Assembly (NCBI GenBank): GCA_963925735.1
Contig: CAWUUH010000024.1
Span: 1-49,437 of the forward strand
DNA: 49,437 nucleotides
Direction of reading: 5' to 3'
From: UBA4582 sp013204195
Lineage (GTDB): Bacteria > Pseudomonadota > Gammaproteobacteria > Pseudomonadales > Azotimanducaceae
In this document: positions 26,978-35,247 of the stretch, piece by piece
How positions within the stretch are numbered: the stretch's first letter is position 1
Layout of the letters: each line of letters begins with the position of its first letter
Notes under the pieces: model-generated
Told to the model about the DNA's origin: nothing
Database searches by the model: none
The model's input: the letters and a program-made list of their open reading frames with translations, nothing else
Program-made: the position numbers and the translations under genes

Positions 26978-27482
26978 CTCGCGCCTCATCTTGCCAACGA
27001 AGCTCACTATAGCCATCTGCTAACAGGGTTTTTGAAACCGCGCCAGCCGCCTTCAGGGTCAGCTCAAATGGCGTAATCTCACCACTGGAGAGTATTAAGA
27101 TTGGCGGCGCAGCACCGCTGGATGTCTCGTCACCCAACGTCATGGTGCTATCTTCGATTTTGACCGACAAGGTGATTTCTGCGCCAAGTTGGCGAGGACT
27201 GAATGGCCGCGCCTCAACCGGCAACCATTTGTCCTGAGATTCATCGTACAACATAAACTCATAGCCACGCTGAGTGGGTTTAAACCCGAACTCGCTGGTC
27301 TGAACCTGGGACTCCAGCCGCGCCAGATCGAGTAATGTCTTCAAACGCCGAGTTTCTGTATCAAAATCCCCTGTCTGGGCGAAAGACGGCAAATTCGCGA
27401 CCACAAACCCAGACATAATAGCCACAATAAACAGAACTATGAGTATTTCGAGCAACGTAAACCCAGCGCTGCCCCGCGGCAC
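26967..27482 (-). CDS. gspH: Type II secretion minor pseudopilin GspH
   Basis: 171 residues from GTG 27482. The prepilin segment is GSAGFTLLEILIVLFIVAIMSG, followed by a beta-rich domain with QTSEFGFKPTQRGYEFMLYD near residue 70, characteristic of GspH. The frame is open further upstream, into gspG (to 27629), but a start there would give an overlong leader. GTG 27482 lies 19 bases after the gspG stop and yields a leader of seven residues; a TTG at 27533 is the other candidate. The start is the least certain part. Confidence 0.85.
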   Translation of the reverse strand: MPRGSAGFTLLEILIVLFIVAIMSGFVVANLPSFAQTGDFDTETRRLKTLLDLARLESQVQTSEFGFKPTQRGYEFMLYDESQDKWLPVEARPFSPRQLGAEITLSVKIEDSTMTLGDETSSGAAPPILILSSGEITPFELTLKAAGAVSKTLLADGYSELRWQDEARDAQ

Positions 27483-27501
27483 CGCATGTCTGCCCCTGAA
27501 C

Positions 27502-27933
27502 CTAGAGCTCCGAATAGCGCAGGTCTGAATCAACGCCTTCACCACCTTCCTGCCGGTCTGAGCCGAGGGAGTAGACCTCGAAATTCCGATCTTCGCTGAA
27601 ATACAGATACGGCTCATCCCACGGGTCAACTGGCAGCTTCTTCAGGTAACCCTCTGGATTCCAGCGCCTCGGCTCTGGATAGCCAGAGGGTTGAGTCACC
27701 AGCGCCTCTAGCCCCTGGTCCGTACTCGGGTAATCACCATTATCCAATCGATAGAGTTCGAGCGCATTACCTATTGCCTCGATATCCGCACGGGCTGCGG
27801 TTGCCCGGGCTTCGTCCGGCCGACCGATGATATTCGGCACGATCAGCGAGCCGAGAATCCCCAGAATAACGACGACGACCATGATTTCGATCAGCGTAAA
27901 ACCCCGTACGCGATTCATTTGATATGACTTCAT
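27502..27933 (-). CDS. gspG: Type II secretion major pseudopilin GspG
   Basis: 143 residues. The leader MKSYQMNRVRG precedes FTLIEIMVVVVILGILGSLI. The C-terminal half has ALELYRLDNGDYPSTDQGLEAL, GYLKKLPVDPWDEPYLY and a terminal FEVYSLGSD, which contains the calcium-binding region of GspG. It polymerises into the pseudopilus that pushes folded proteins through the outer-membrane secretin. Confidence 0.96.
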   Translation of the reverse strand: MKSYQMNRVRGFTLIEIMVVVVILGILGSLIVPNIIGRPDEARATAARADIEAIGNALELYRLDNGDYPSTDQGLEALVTQPSGYPEPRRWNPEGYLKKLPVDPWDEPYLYFSEDRNFEVYSLGSDRQEGGEGVDSDLRYSEL

Positions 27934-28001
27934 AGTACTCCTGTACCCAATTTTGCGTGCCCACTGACAGAACGGAATATTACACCAGTATCAACGCCGA
28001 C

Positions 28002-28019
28002 AGGCGATTTTAACCGCCT
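28002..28019 (-). promoter_or_regulatory. Small hairpin between gspF and gspG
   Basis: In the 118-base gap between gspF and gspG, AGGCG (28002-28006) pairs with CGCCT (28015-28019) around an eight-base A/T-rich loop. There is no U-run after it, so it does not look like a terminator. It could be an mRNA processing or stability element upstream of the major pseudopilin gene. Weak evidence. Confidence 0.3.
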
Positions 28020-28051
28020 TTAAGCCCGAATAACGGCGAATCGCTCATGCC

Positions 28052-29269
28052 TCAAGCAACCAGCTGATTCAGATTTATGATCGGCAACAGAATCGCCATG
28101 ACGATGGTAAACACTGCACCGCCCATCAGCAGCAGCATCAAGGGGCCGAACAGGCTCAGTATGACCCCTAACAACATTTCAACGTCCTGTTGCATATGAT
28201 TCGCTACCCGCACCAGCATATTATCCAGTTCGCCACTCGCCTCGCCGCTCGCTATCATGTGGAGCATCATCGGCGGGAAATAGCCGCTTTGTTCTAGCGC
28301 GGCGTGCAAACTGACGCCTTCGCTGACTTTGACTGTCGCTTCATAGACTTTCAACTTTAGCCAGCTGTTGGATAACACCTGGCCAGCAATTTTCATCGCC
28401 TCGACTAGCGGCACGCCGCTGGCCGACAATATACTCAAGGTGCTGGCAAACTGCGCCGTATTGAGCCCACGGCTCATTTTGGCTATCAGCGGTACGTGCA
28501 ATAAACGCCGATCATACTGCAATCGAATCGCCGGCACCTGCAGTGCGCGCCGAATCGCAACGCTGATGAGCAAAGCAACAATCAACAACACCAGCCCCCA
28601 ATCTTTGACGATATCACTCAAACTAATAATGAATACCGTCAGTGCTGGCAAATCCTGCCCTGTATCGCTGAATACCTTGACGATATCAGGCACCACATAA
28701 CCCAATAAGCCGGCGAGGATTGCGATGGTCAAGGCAAACAAAATAACCGGATAAACCATCGCTTGCTGAACCCGTTGCTTCGACTCCAACTCCGCCTCTG
28801 TAAAATCGGCCAGCCGGTTTAACACCATATCTAGGTGACCTGCGGACTCTCCTGCCGCCACCGTCGCCCTGAACAGGTCAGGAAAGGCTCGAGGGTACTC
28901 GGCCAGACCATTCGCGAGAGAGAAGCCTTCCATCACCTTGGATCGCACGGTAATCAAAATCCGCTGGGTCCGCGGATTCTCACTCTGCTTTGAAACTGCC
29001 AACAAACATTCCTCAACGGGCAAACCCGCCGCGATCAACGTGGCGATCTGGCGAGTGACCAGCGCCCGCTCGCGGACCGACAGTGACGGACTGAACCACT
29101 GAGACCAACTACTTTGATCGACTTTCTTGGCGTTGCTGACAGCCACTGTGAGCGGTGCTAAGCCCTTTTCACGCAGCAGTTGCCTGACCTGCCGCGCACT
29201 ATCTGCCTCGAAGATGCCTTTTACTTGGCGGCCGCGACCATTCAGAGCTGTGTATTCAAAGGCTGGCAT
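28052..29269 (-). CDS. gspF: Type II secretion inner-membrane protein GspF
   Basis: 405 residues, standard length. It begins MPAFEYTALNGRGRQVKGIFEADS and carries two GspF repeats. The first has RQIATLIAAGLPVEECL, the second TLSILSASGVPLVEAMKIA, each followed by cytoplasmic helices. Three membrane spans lie near 165-200, 215-240 and 370-400. GspF forms the centre of the inner-membrane platform that couples GspE ATP hydrolysis to pseudopilus assembly. It follows gspE by 26 bases. Confidence 0.96.
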   Translation of the reverse strand: MPAFEYTALNGRGRQVKGIFEADSARQVRQLLREKGLAPLTVAVSNAKKVDQSSWSQWFSPSLSVRERALVTRQIATLIAAGLPVEECLLAVSKQSENPRTQRILITVRSKVMEGFSLANGLAEYPRAFPDLFRATVAAGESAGHLDMVLNRLADFTEAELESKQRVQQAMVYPVILFALTIAILAGLLGYVVPDIVKVFSDTGQDLPALTVFIISLSDIVKDWGLVLLIVALLISVAIRRALQVPAIRLQYDRRLLHVPLIAKMSRGLNTAQFASTLSILSASGVPLVEAMKIAGQVLSNSWLKLKVYEATVKVSEGVSLHAALEQSGYFPPMMLHMIASGEASGELDNMLVRVANHMQQDVEMLLGVILSLFGPLMLLLMGGAVFTIVMAILLPIINLNQLVA

Positions 29270-29295
29270 GGGTATTTTTCCGGCTCAAAATCTCG

Positions 29296-30783
29296 CTAAT
29301 CTTCCATTGTGACGCGGATCACTTCGTCCGCGGAGGTTATACCAGCCAGGACTTTAACCCAACCATCCTGGCGGATACTGGTGGTTTGGCTTCTGGCGTG
29401 CTGCTCCAGATCAAGCTCTGGGGCGTTACTATGAATCATTCTGCGCATTTCATCATCAATCACCAGTACCTCAAAGATGCCGACTCGGCCGCGATAGCCC
29501 TCATGAGCGCATCGATCACAGCCCACTGGCCGGTATAGGGATACTGCTTGGGTTGACTCCACGCCGATCATCTGACGCTCTAACTCGCTGGCGGCATAGG
29601 GTTCCCGGCAGTCTTTACAGAGCACACGGATCAGTCTTTGGGCCACCAGGCCGATGATGCTGTTACTTAACAAGTAGCTCTGGATGCCCATATTTTCCAG
29701 TCGATTCAAGGCCCCCACCGCTGTGTTGGTGTGCAGCGTCGAAAGCACCAGGTGACCTGTCAGACTGGCTTGGACCGAGATGTCGGCCGTCTCACGGTCA
29801 CGGATTTCTCCCACCATGACCACGTCAGGGTCCTGCCGCAAGATCGCTCGAAGGCCTCGAGCAAACGTCATGTCTGCTTTAGTATTGACCTGAGTCTGGC
29901 CAACACCCTCGACATCGTACTCAATCGGATCTTCAACGGTCAAAATATTCCGCGATCGATCGTTGAGATGATCCAGACAGGCATACAACGTGGTCGATTT
30001 ACCCGAACCGGTAGGCCCTGTGACAAGGATAATACCGTGAGGTTTCTTCAGTAGCCGCTGCATAGACTCAAGATCTCCTTGACCCATGCCCATATTCACC
30101 AGGCCCCGGTGACCTTCCTGCTTATCCAGCAAGCGCATGACCACCCGTTCGCCGTTACTGGCAGGAATCGTCGAGACCCTGACATCCACTTCCTTACCGC
30201 CGACTCGGACCGAGATACGACCGTCCTGCGGCAAGCGCTTCTCCGCGATATCCAGCTTGGCCATGACCTTAATTCGGGATACCAACAAAGGCGCCAGTGC
30301 ACGTCTCGGCTTGACCACTTCGCGCAACACACCGTCGACGCGAAAGCGGATGACCAATTGTGTTTCATAGGTCTCGACATGGACATCGGAGGCGCCCACA
30401 TTGACGGCTTCAGTCAAAAGGCTATTAATCAGCTTAATAATCGGCGCGTCGTCGTCTTGCTCGAGCAAATCTCCCGCCTCAGGAATCAGGTCCGCGAGAC
30501 TACTGAGATCCATGCCTTCGCCTAGCCCCTCAATCATCTGCATCGCCTCACCGGCATCATTTTGGTAGGTACTGGACAGCTGGTGATCAAAAGTCGCGTT
30601 ATCCACTTCCTTCAGTGTGATCGCCGCGCCAACGAAGCGCCTGACTTCCATCAGCACTGCGGGCTCAACCCCGGCTTTATACAGCACCGCATTGGCTGCG
30701 GCGCTCGCCCCTGACAAAAGCAGCACACCATGGCGCTTGGCAAAGGAAAAAGGCAACCGCAACTTTGCTCTCGCTTCACTCAT
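29296..30783 (-). CDS. gspE: Type II secretion ATPase GspE
   Basis: 495 residues. Walker A is GPTGSGKSTT near residue 260, the Asp box and Walker B are in LTVEDPIEYD and DPDVVMVGEIRD, and the His box is TGHLVLSTLHTN. A zinc-binding tetracysteine region follows: CKDCREPY then GCDRCAHEGYRGR, two CxxC pairs. The N-terminal domain reaches GLGEGMDLSSLADLIPE before the conserved DDDAPIIKLINSLL. ATG 30783 was chosen because it gives the usual N-terminus; ATG 30801 is in frame but has no Shine-Dalgarno. First gene of the secretion operon; gspC and gspD are not upstream. Confidence 0.95.
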   Translation of the reverse strand: MSEARAKLRLPFSFAKRHGVLLLSGASAAANAVLYKAGVEPAVLMEVRRFVGAAITLKEVDNATFDHQLSSTYQNDAGEAMQMIEGLGEGMDLSSLADLIPEAGDLLEQDDDAPIIKLINSLLTEAVNVGASDVHVETYETQLVIRFRVDGVLREVVKPRRALAPLLVSRIKVMAKLDIAEKRLPQDGRISVRVGGKEVDVRVSTIPASNGERVVMRLLDKQEGHRGLVNMGMGQGDLESMQRLLKKPHGIILVTGPTGSGKSTTLYACLDHLNDRSRNILTVEDPIEYDVEGVGQTQVNTKADMTFARGLRAILRQDPDVVMVGEIRDRETADISVQASLTGHLVLSTLHTNTAVGALNRLENMGIQSYLLSNSIIGLVAQRLIRVLCKDCREPYAASELERQMIGVESTQAVSLYRPVGCDRCAHEGYRGRVGIFEVLVIDDEMRRMIHSNAPELDLEQHARSQTTSIRQDGWVKVLAGITSADEVIRVTMED

Positions 30784-31216
30784 CGAGTCGATTCCATGCA
30801 ATATATCACATTAAGTTTCATTTATATCACCTTGAAATATAAGCTATTTATCAGATTTTAACCCGCCATCTGACGCCGCGGCCGTGACCACCTGAAAGCC
30901 TCAAATGACCCGCATGGCCTGCCACATCCATGTCATATCAACGCGATATCTACGCCTTATCTACGCCACTGGGCCGACGCTATCAAACTTACACCCAGCC
31001 TTTTTCATCAAATCCTCTGTCGGACACTTCTCATCAGATCAAAACCGGCTTAGTATAAGTCCCAGTACTCAAATTTTGGTTAAATGATTCAGAACGATGA
31101 TAACCCTTCGTCACGTCGAGGTCTTGATAGTGTCAATAAAAATGGCATTAATCCTCAGGCTCCTCATACATGAGGCCGTGAATTCATAAAATGATAACCA
31201 TGATGATACCTGCAAA
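30784..31216. other. Divergent intergenic region between gspE and the LysR gene
   Basis: This 433-base stretch must hold the promoter of the gsp operon and that of the LysR-pyrB pair. It contains a short direct repeat, ATCTACGCC, twice near 30945-30965, an A/T-rich zone at 30810-30860 that suits the gspE promoter, and a palindrome at 31162-31175. I see no credible protein or RNA gene. Confidence 0.5.
31162..31175. promoter_or_regulatory. Palindrome, candidate LysR operator
   Basis: CCTCAT (31162-31167) and ATGAGG (31170-31175) are perfect inverted repeats separated by two bases, 41 bases before the start of the LysR gene. LysR regulators often bind dyads of this size in their own promoter, but the link is only positional. 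Confidence 0.35.
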
Positions 31217-32131
31217 ATGAAACTGAGCGATATCGACTTAAACCTATTCGTTGTCTTTGATGCCATCTACACAGAGGGTAACCTGACCCGTGCCGGCGAA
31301 ATCATCGGCATTACCCAACCCGCTGTCTCGAACTCGCTATCACGACTACGTAACTTGTTTGACGACCCCCTGTTTGTTCGGACTGCGGAAGGCATGGTCC
31401 CGACCCCGGTATCACAAAACATTATCGGCTCCGTTCGCCAAGCGCTCGGCTTGATTCGTTCCAGCGTTCAAGAAAGCGATGCGTTCGAACCGCTGGCCTC
31501 AGACAAGCGCTTTCGAGTGAGCATGACTGACTTATCTCAGTCTATCGTTCTGCCGTACCTGTTCGGCAAAATTACGCATGATGCACCCAACGTCTCTATT
31601 GACTGTTATCAGGTTCGGCGCCGAGACATGAATATTGAACTGGCTTCCGGTAACCTCGACCTTGCCATCGACATACCACTGACACCAGATCAACAGATTC
31701 GCCAGGCACCTCTGTTCTCGCATCCCCAGGTTTGCCTGGTACGTGCTGATCATAGCCGGGTCAAAGATCACCTCGATCTCGACACCTATCTGAGCCTCAA
31801 TCACATTCATATTTCAAGCCGCCGCGGCGGCCTCGGCCAAGTTGATCTGGCCCTAGGAAAAATGGGTAAACGCCGCAAGATCTCCCTACGTACTCAACAC
31901 TATTTAGCGACCCCTGAATTAGTCATGAGATCAGACCTAGCACTCACGGTACCCCGTGTGTTTGCCGACTTTGTGGTCTCAAGGCTGCCGGTTAAATACC
32001 TGCAACTGCCCTTCGAAGTACCGAACCTCGAAACCTATCTGTATTGGCATGAGAGCACCGACCAGGATCAGTCGAATCGATGGATGCGAGAACTGATTTT
32101 GTCTTTGCCCACCAAGCTTTCCTGGAATTAG
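31217..32131 (+). CDS. LysR-family transcriptional regulator
   Basis: 304 residues. The N-terminal winged helix-turn-helix is DLNLFVVFDAIYTEGNLTRAGEIIGITQPAVSNSLSRLR (read in two halves), followed by DDPLFVRTAEGMVPTP. The form is that of the NodD/SyrM-like LysR group. The C-terminal two-lobe effector domain starts near residue 95 (FRVSMTDLSQSIVLPYL). The inducer cannot be read from sequence. Only 36 bases separate it from pyrB on the same strand, so they may share a transcript. It is divergent from the gsp operon. Confidence 0.92.
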   Translation: MKLSDIDLNLFVVFDAIYTEGNLTRAGEIIGITQPAVSNSLSRLRNLFDDPLFVRTAEGMVPTPVSQNIIGSVRQALGLIRSSVQESDAFEPLASDKRFRVSMTDLSQSIVLPYLFGKITHDAPNVSIDCYQVRRRDMNIELASGNLDLAIDIPLTPDQQIRQAPLFSHPQVCLVRADHSRVKDHLDLDTYLSLNHIHISSRRGGLGQVDLALGKMGKRRKISLRTQHYLATPELVMRSDLALTVPRVFADFVVSRLPVKYLQLPFEVPNLETYLYWHESTDQDQSNRWMRELILSLPTKLSWN

Positions 32132-32167
32132 CCCCCTGCACTTTTTTTCGCCCAACCTGAGGTAGCA

Positions 32168-33184
32168 ATGAATTTCGTTGGCAGTCATATACTCTCTGTT
32201 TCTCAATTTGATCGATCGGCTATCGAGTCGGTGTTCCGCGTGGCTGAGGCGATGGAGCCTTATGCGCAGCGCAAACGAGTGACTCGTGTGCTTGAAGGTG
32301 CGATTCTTGGCAGTATGTTCTTTGAACCCAGCACCCGTACCCGAGTCAGCTTTGGCTGTGCCTTCAATCTCCTCGGTGGCGAGGTGCGCGAAACCACGGA
32401 AATCAAAGCAACCGCCATCGCAAAAGGTGAGTCATTCTATGACACAGCCCGCGTGCTATCAGGCTACAGCGATGTGATTGTGATGCGCCATGAGCTTGAA
32501 GGTTCCGTCGCCGAGTTTGCTTCGGCAAGCCGCGTGCCGGTATTGAATGCAGGCGATGGCGCCAACGAACATCCCAGTCAGGCGCTGCTAGACCTGTACA
32601 CTATTCGCAAGGAACTCCAGGGTCGCGGCAAAACCATCGATAATCTGCGCATCGCTTTGATCGGCGACCTTCGTTATGGCCGCGCGGTCCACTCATTGGT
32701 CAAGTTGCTTTGCTTGTTCAAAAACATCCAACTGACGCTGGTATCGCCCCCAGAACTGGCCTTACCTGCAGTCTATCTCGATGCCATACGCGCAGCCGGG
32801 CACCAGCTAGTGGAATCCACTCAAATGAATTCCAGTATCAGCAATGCCGATATCCTATATGTGACGCGCACTCAGGAAGAGCGCTTTCCGAGCCTCGCTG
32901 AGGCAGCAAAATACAAAGGCTTGTTCCGTCTCAACCAGGCCACCTATACGCAGTTTTGCGAGCCCAATACGGTGATCATGCATCCCTTGCCCAGAGACTC
33001 GCGGGGCGATGCCAATGAACTCGACAACGACTTAAATGAAAACCCTAACCTGGCGATCTTCCGCCAGACCGACAACGGCGTCACTATCAGGATGGCCTTG
33101 TTCGCCCTGATACTCGACGTGGTCGATGAGGTCGACAAGCATTCAAGAGAGGTGAATTGGTATACTGCACGTCGTTTACCCTAG
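32168..33184 (+). CDS. pyrB: Aspartate carbamoyltransferase, catalytic chain
   Basis: 338 residues. It makes carbamoyl-aspartate, the first committed step of pyrimidine synthesis. The carbamoyl-phosphate loop FFEPSTRTRVSFGCAF near residue 50 is diagnostic. KGESFYDTARVLSGY carries the loop with the catalytic Lys, HPSQALLDLYTI the catalytic His and Gln, and MHPLPR the aspartate-side motif. It ends with a short basic tail. No regulatory chain (pyrI) and no dihydroorotase-like pyrC sits next to it, so it differs from both the enteric and Pseudomonas arrangements. Confidence 0.94.
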   Translation: MNFVGSHILSVSQFDRSAIESVFRVAEAMEPYAQRKRVTRVLEGAILGSMFFEPSTRTRVSFGCAFNLLGGEVRETTEIKATAIAKGESFYDTARVLSGYSDVIVMRHELEGSVAEFASASRVPVLNAGDGANEHPSQALLDLYTIRKELQGRGKTIDNLRIALIGDLRYGRAVHSLVKLLCLFKNIQLTLVSPPELALPAVYLDAIRAAGHQLVESTQMNSSISNADILYVTRTQEERFPSLAEAAKYKGLFRLNQATYTQFCEPNTVIMHPLPRDSRGDANELDNDLNENPNLAIFRQTDNGVTIRMALFALILDVVDEVDKHSREVNWYTARRLP

Positions 33185-33260
33185 TGTTACCGGCCAGTAG
33201 CTGGCGCTCTTGACAACCATACGCAAACTATAATTTTATTTAACATTGGAGCTCAACCTT

Positions 33261-34220
33261 ATGATTTACAACAACATTGTAGATACAATCGGGCGCACGC
33301 CTATCGTTAAACTGAATCATATCGCGCCGAGCAATCAGAATATGTATGTCAAAGTCGAGGCTTTCAACCCCGGCGGCTCGGTGAAGGATCGGTTGGCCGT
33401 CGCCATCATCGAAGACGCAGAGAAACGTGGTGCACTGAAGCCAGGCCAGACCGTGATCGAGGGCACCTCAGGCAATACGGGTATCGGCCTGGCGATGGTT
33501 TGCGCGGCCAAGGGCTACCCCTTTGTCGCCGTAATGGTAGAAACATTCTCCATTGAACGGCGCAAAATTATGAAAGCTTTTGGCGCCAAAGTGATTCTTA
33601 CCCCCGCGGCCGAGAAAGGCTCCGGCATGGTCCGCAGAGCCAACGAGCTGGCGGAAAAACATGGTTGGTTTCGAGCCGATCAGTTCGAAAACATGGCGAA
33701 CCCGGCCTTTCATCGCAACACCACCGGCGCTGAAATTCTGCTCGATTTTGCTCGCCTTGACCTCGACTACTTTGTCAGCGGCTGGGGCACCGGCGGCACC
33801 ATTACTGGAGCCGGAGAGATCATCAAGGCAGCTCGTCCAGACGTTAAGATCATCGCCGCTGAGCCCGAAGGCGCCCAAATGCTGGCTGGCAAACCTTGGT
33901 CGCCGCATAAGATTCAAGGTTGGACGCCAGATTTCATGCCAGGCGTGATGAATCCCAACATTGTCGATACTATCGTCGGCGTCAGTGATGAGGCGGCCAT
34001 GGTGACCGCGCAAAAACTGGCGAGCCAGGAGGGCATATTCTGTGGCATCTCTTGCGGCGCCACCATGTGGGCGGCACTGCAGATTGCGAACTCAGCCCCA
34101 CCCAACAGCACTTTTGTGGTGATGCTACCGGATACCGGTGAGCGCTACTTGTCCACGGCCCTCTTCGAAAGCATCTCCATCGACTCAGACGACGAATGGC
34201 TCGACAGCCTGAGCACCTAA
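33261..34220 (+). CDS. cysK: Cysteine synthase (O-acetylserine sulfhydrylase A)
   Basis: 319 residues. PLP is held by the Lys in NPGGSVKDRLA near residue 40, with the substrate loop EGTSGNTGIGLA near 70 and the phosphate loop GWGTGGTITGAGE near 180. GIFCGISCGATMWAA lies near 265 and MLPDTGERYLST near the end. It makes cysteine from O-acetylserine and sulfide. ATG 33261 has GGAG at 33248-33251; an upstream in-frame ATG at 33246 has none. The stop overlaps the start of the lyase gene (TAATG). Confidence 0.93.
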   Translation: MIYNNIVDTIGRTPIVKLNHIAPSNQNMYVKVEAFNPGGSVKDRLAVAIIEDAEKRGALKPGQTVIEGTSGNTGIGLAMVCAAKGYPFVAVMVETFSIERRKIMKAFGAKVILTPAAEKGSGMVRRANELAEKHGWFRADQFENMANPAFHRNTTGAEILLDFARLDLDYFVSGWGTGGTITGAGEIIKAARPDVKIIAAEPEGAQMLAGKPWSPHKIQGWTPDFMPGVMNPNIVDTIVGVSDEAAMVTAQKLASQEGIFCGISCGATMWAALQIANSAPPNSTFVVMLPDTGERYLSTALFESISIDSDDEWLDSLST

Positions 34221-35131
34221 TGAGCCAGTTCCCGACACACGTCAGAATCGTCGAGGTCGGGGCTCGAGATGGCTTACAAAACCAGCCGAACCCGGTGCCG
34301 ACGGCGACCAAGGTCGATCTGATCGAACGGTTAATCGACGCCGGCATCACGCATATTGAGGCAGGCGCTTTCGTCTCTCCAAAGTGGGTGCCCTTGATGG
34401 CGGACTCCATGGACGTGATGCAGCAGATCAAGCGGCAACCGGACGTTGTTTATTCCGCCCTCACCCCGAACACCCAGGGCATGACTGCTGCGCTGGCCGC
34501 CGGGGCGAACGAGGTTGCGGTATTTATCGCCGCCACCGAATCATTTTCACAAAAAAATACCAATTGCAGCATCGAGGAAGCGTTTGCTCGAGCCGCCCCG
34601 GTGATCGCCATGGCACAGGCGAACCAGATCCGCGTTCGCGGTTATATTTCTTGTGTCCTGGGCTGCCCTTACGAAGGTCTGGAGACTGACCCCAACAAGG
34701 TCGCAGTACTCACCGATCGACTCATTCAGATGGGCTGCTTCGAAGTGAGCTTGGGTGACACTATCGGTACCGGTACCCCACACAAGGCACAGGCGCTGAT
34801 TGATGCGATAACCGAACGGGTACCGGTCACACAGTTAGCGGCGCATTTTCACAACACCTACGGCCAGGCCTTGGCAAATCTCTATGGGGTATTGGAACGC
34901 GGCGTGGCGGTCATTGACAGCTCTGTGGCAGGACTCGGCGGTTGTCCCTACGCCAAGGGAGCCACCGGCAATGTCGCCACCGAGGACGTCTTGTACATGC
35001 TCCAGGGCATGGGTATCACCACCGGTATCGACCTTGAGAAAATGGTAGCAACCGCCGCCTTTATTAGCGCCGCAATAGAGGCGCCTATTAACTCCCATAC
35101 CGCCAACGCATTCATCCGCCGCCAAGGTTAA
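34220..35131 (+). CDS. mvaB: Hydroxymethylglutaryl-CoA lyase
   Basis: 303 residues. It splits HMG-CoA into acetoacetate and acetyl-CoA, the last step of leucine breakdown. The TIM-barrel start EVGARDGLQN gives the catalytic Arg and metal Asp, AAHFHNTYGQALAN the metal His pair, and GLGGCPYAKGATGNVATED the glycine-rich loop with the catalytic Cys near residue 265. The start ATG overlaps the cysK stop, implying coupling although the two enzymes belong to different pathways. Downstream is a strong terminator. Confidence 0.94.
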   Translation: MSQFPTHVRIVEVGARDGLQNQPNPVPTATKVDLIERLIDAGITHIEAGAFVSPKWVPLMADSMDVMQQIKRQPDVVYSALTPNTQGMTAALAAGANEVAVFIAATESFSQKNTNCSIEEAFARAAPVIAMAQANQIRVRGYISCVLGCPYEGLETDPNKVAVLTDRLIQMGCFEVSLGDTIGTGTPHKAQALIDAITERVPVTQLAAHFHNTYGQALANLYGVLERGVAVIDSSVAGLGGCPYAKGATGNVATEDVLYMLQGMGITTGIDLEKMVATAAFISAAIEAPINSHTANAFIRRQG

Positions 35132-35189
35132 AGCTCACGCTGACTCGTCGGATTCAACAAACACGCTTCACGGCGCGAAACCCACCCAC

Positions 35190-35218
35190 AAAAAAGGCCT
35201 CACCAGGAGACCTTTTTT
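35190..35218. terminator. Bidirectional rho-independent terminator
   Basis: AAAAAAGG (35190-35197) pairs with CCTTTTTT (35211-35218), and inside it CTC pairs with GAG across one mismatch, around loop ACCAG. Because the outer stem is A-run against T-run, it gives a U-run in both directions. It serves the converging mvaB (plus) and etfA (minus) genes. Confidence 0.88.
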
Positions 35219-35247
35219 GATACAGCTTGGCATTCAACCCGAGTGTA

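Noticed and set aside
26967..27629. Long form of GspH starting at 27629
   Set aside because: It would carry a 56-residue leader lying mostly inside gspG; prepilin leaders are short, so the GTG at 27482 was preferred.
33468..34013. 181-residue minus-strand ORF opposite cysK
   Set aside because: It lies wholly within a clear cysteine synthase gene and has no recognisable domain; a mirror-frame artefact.
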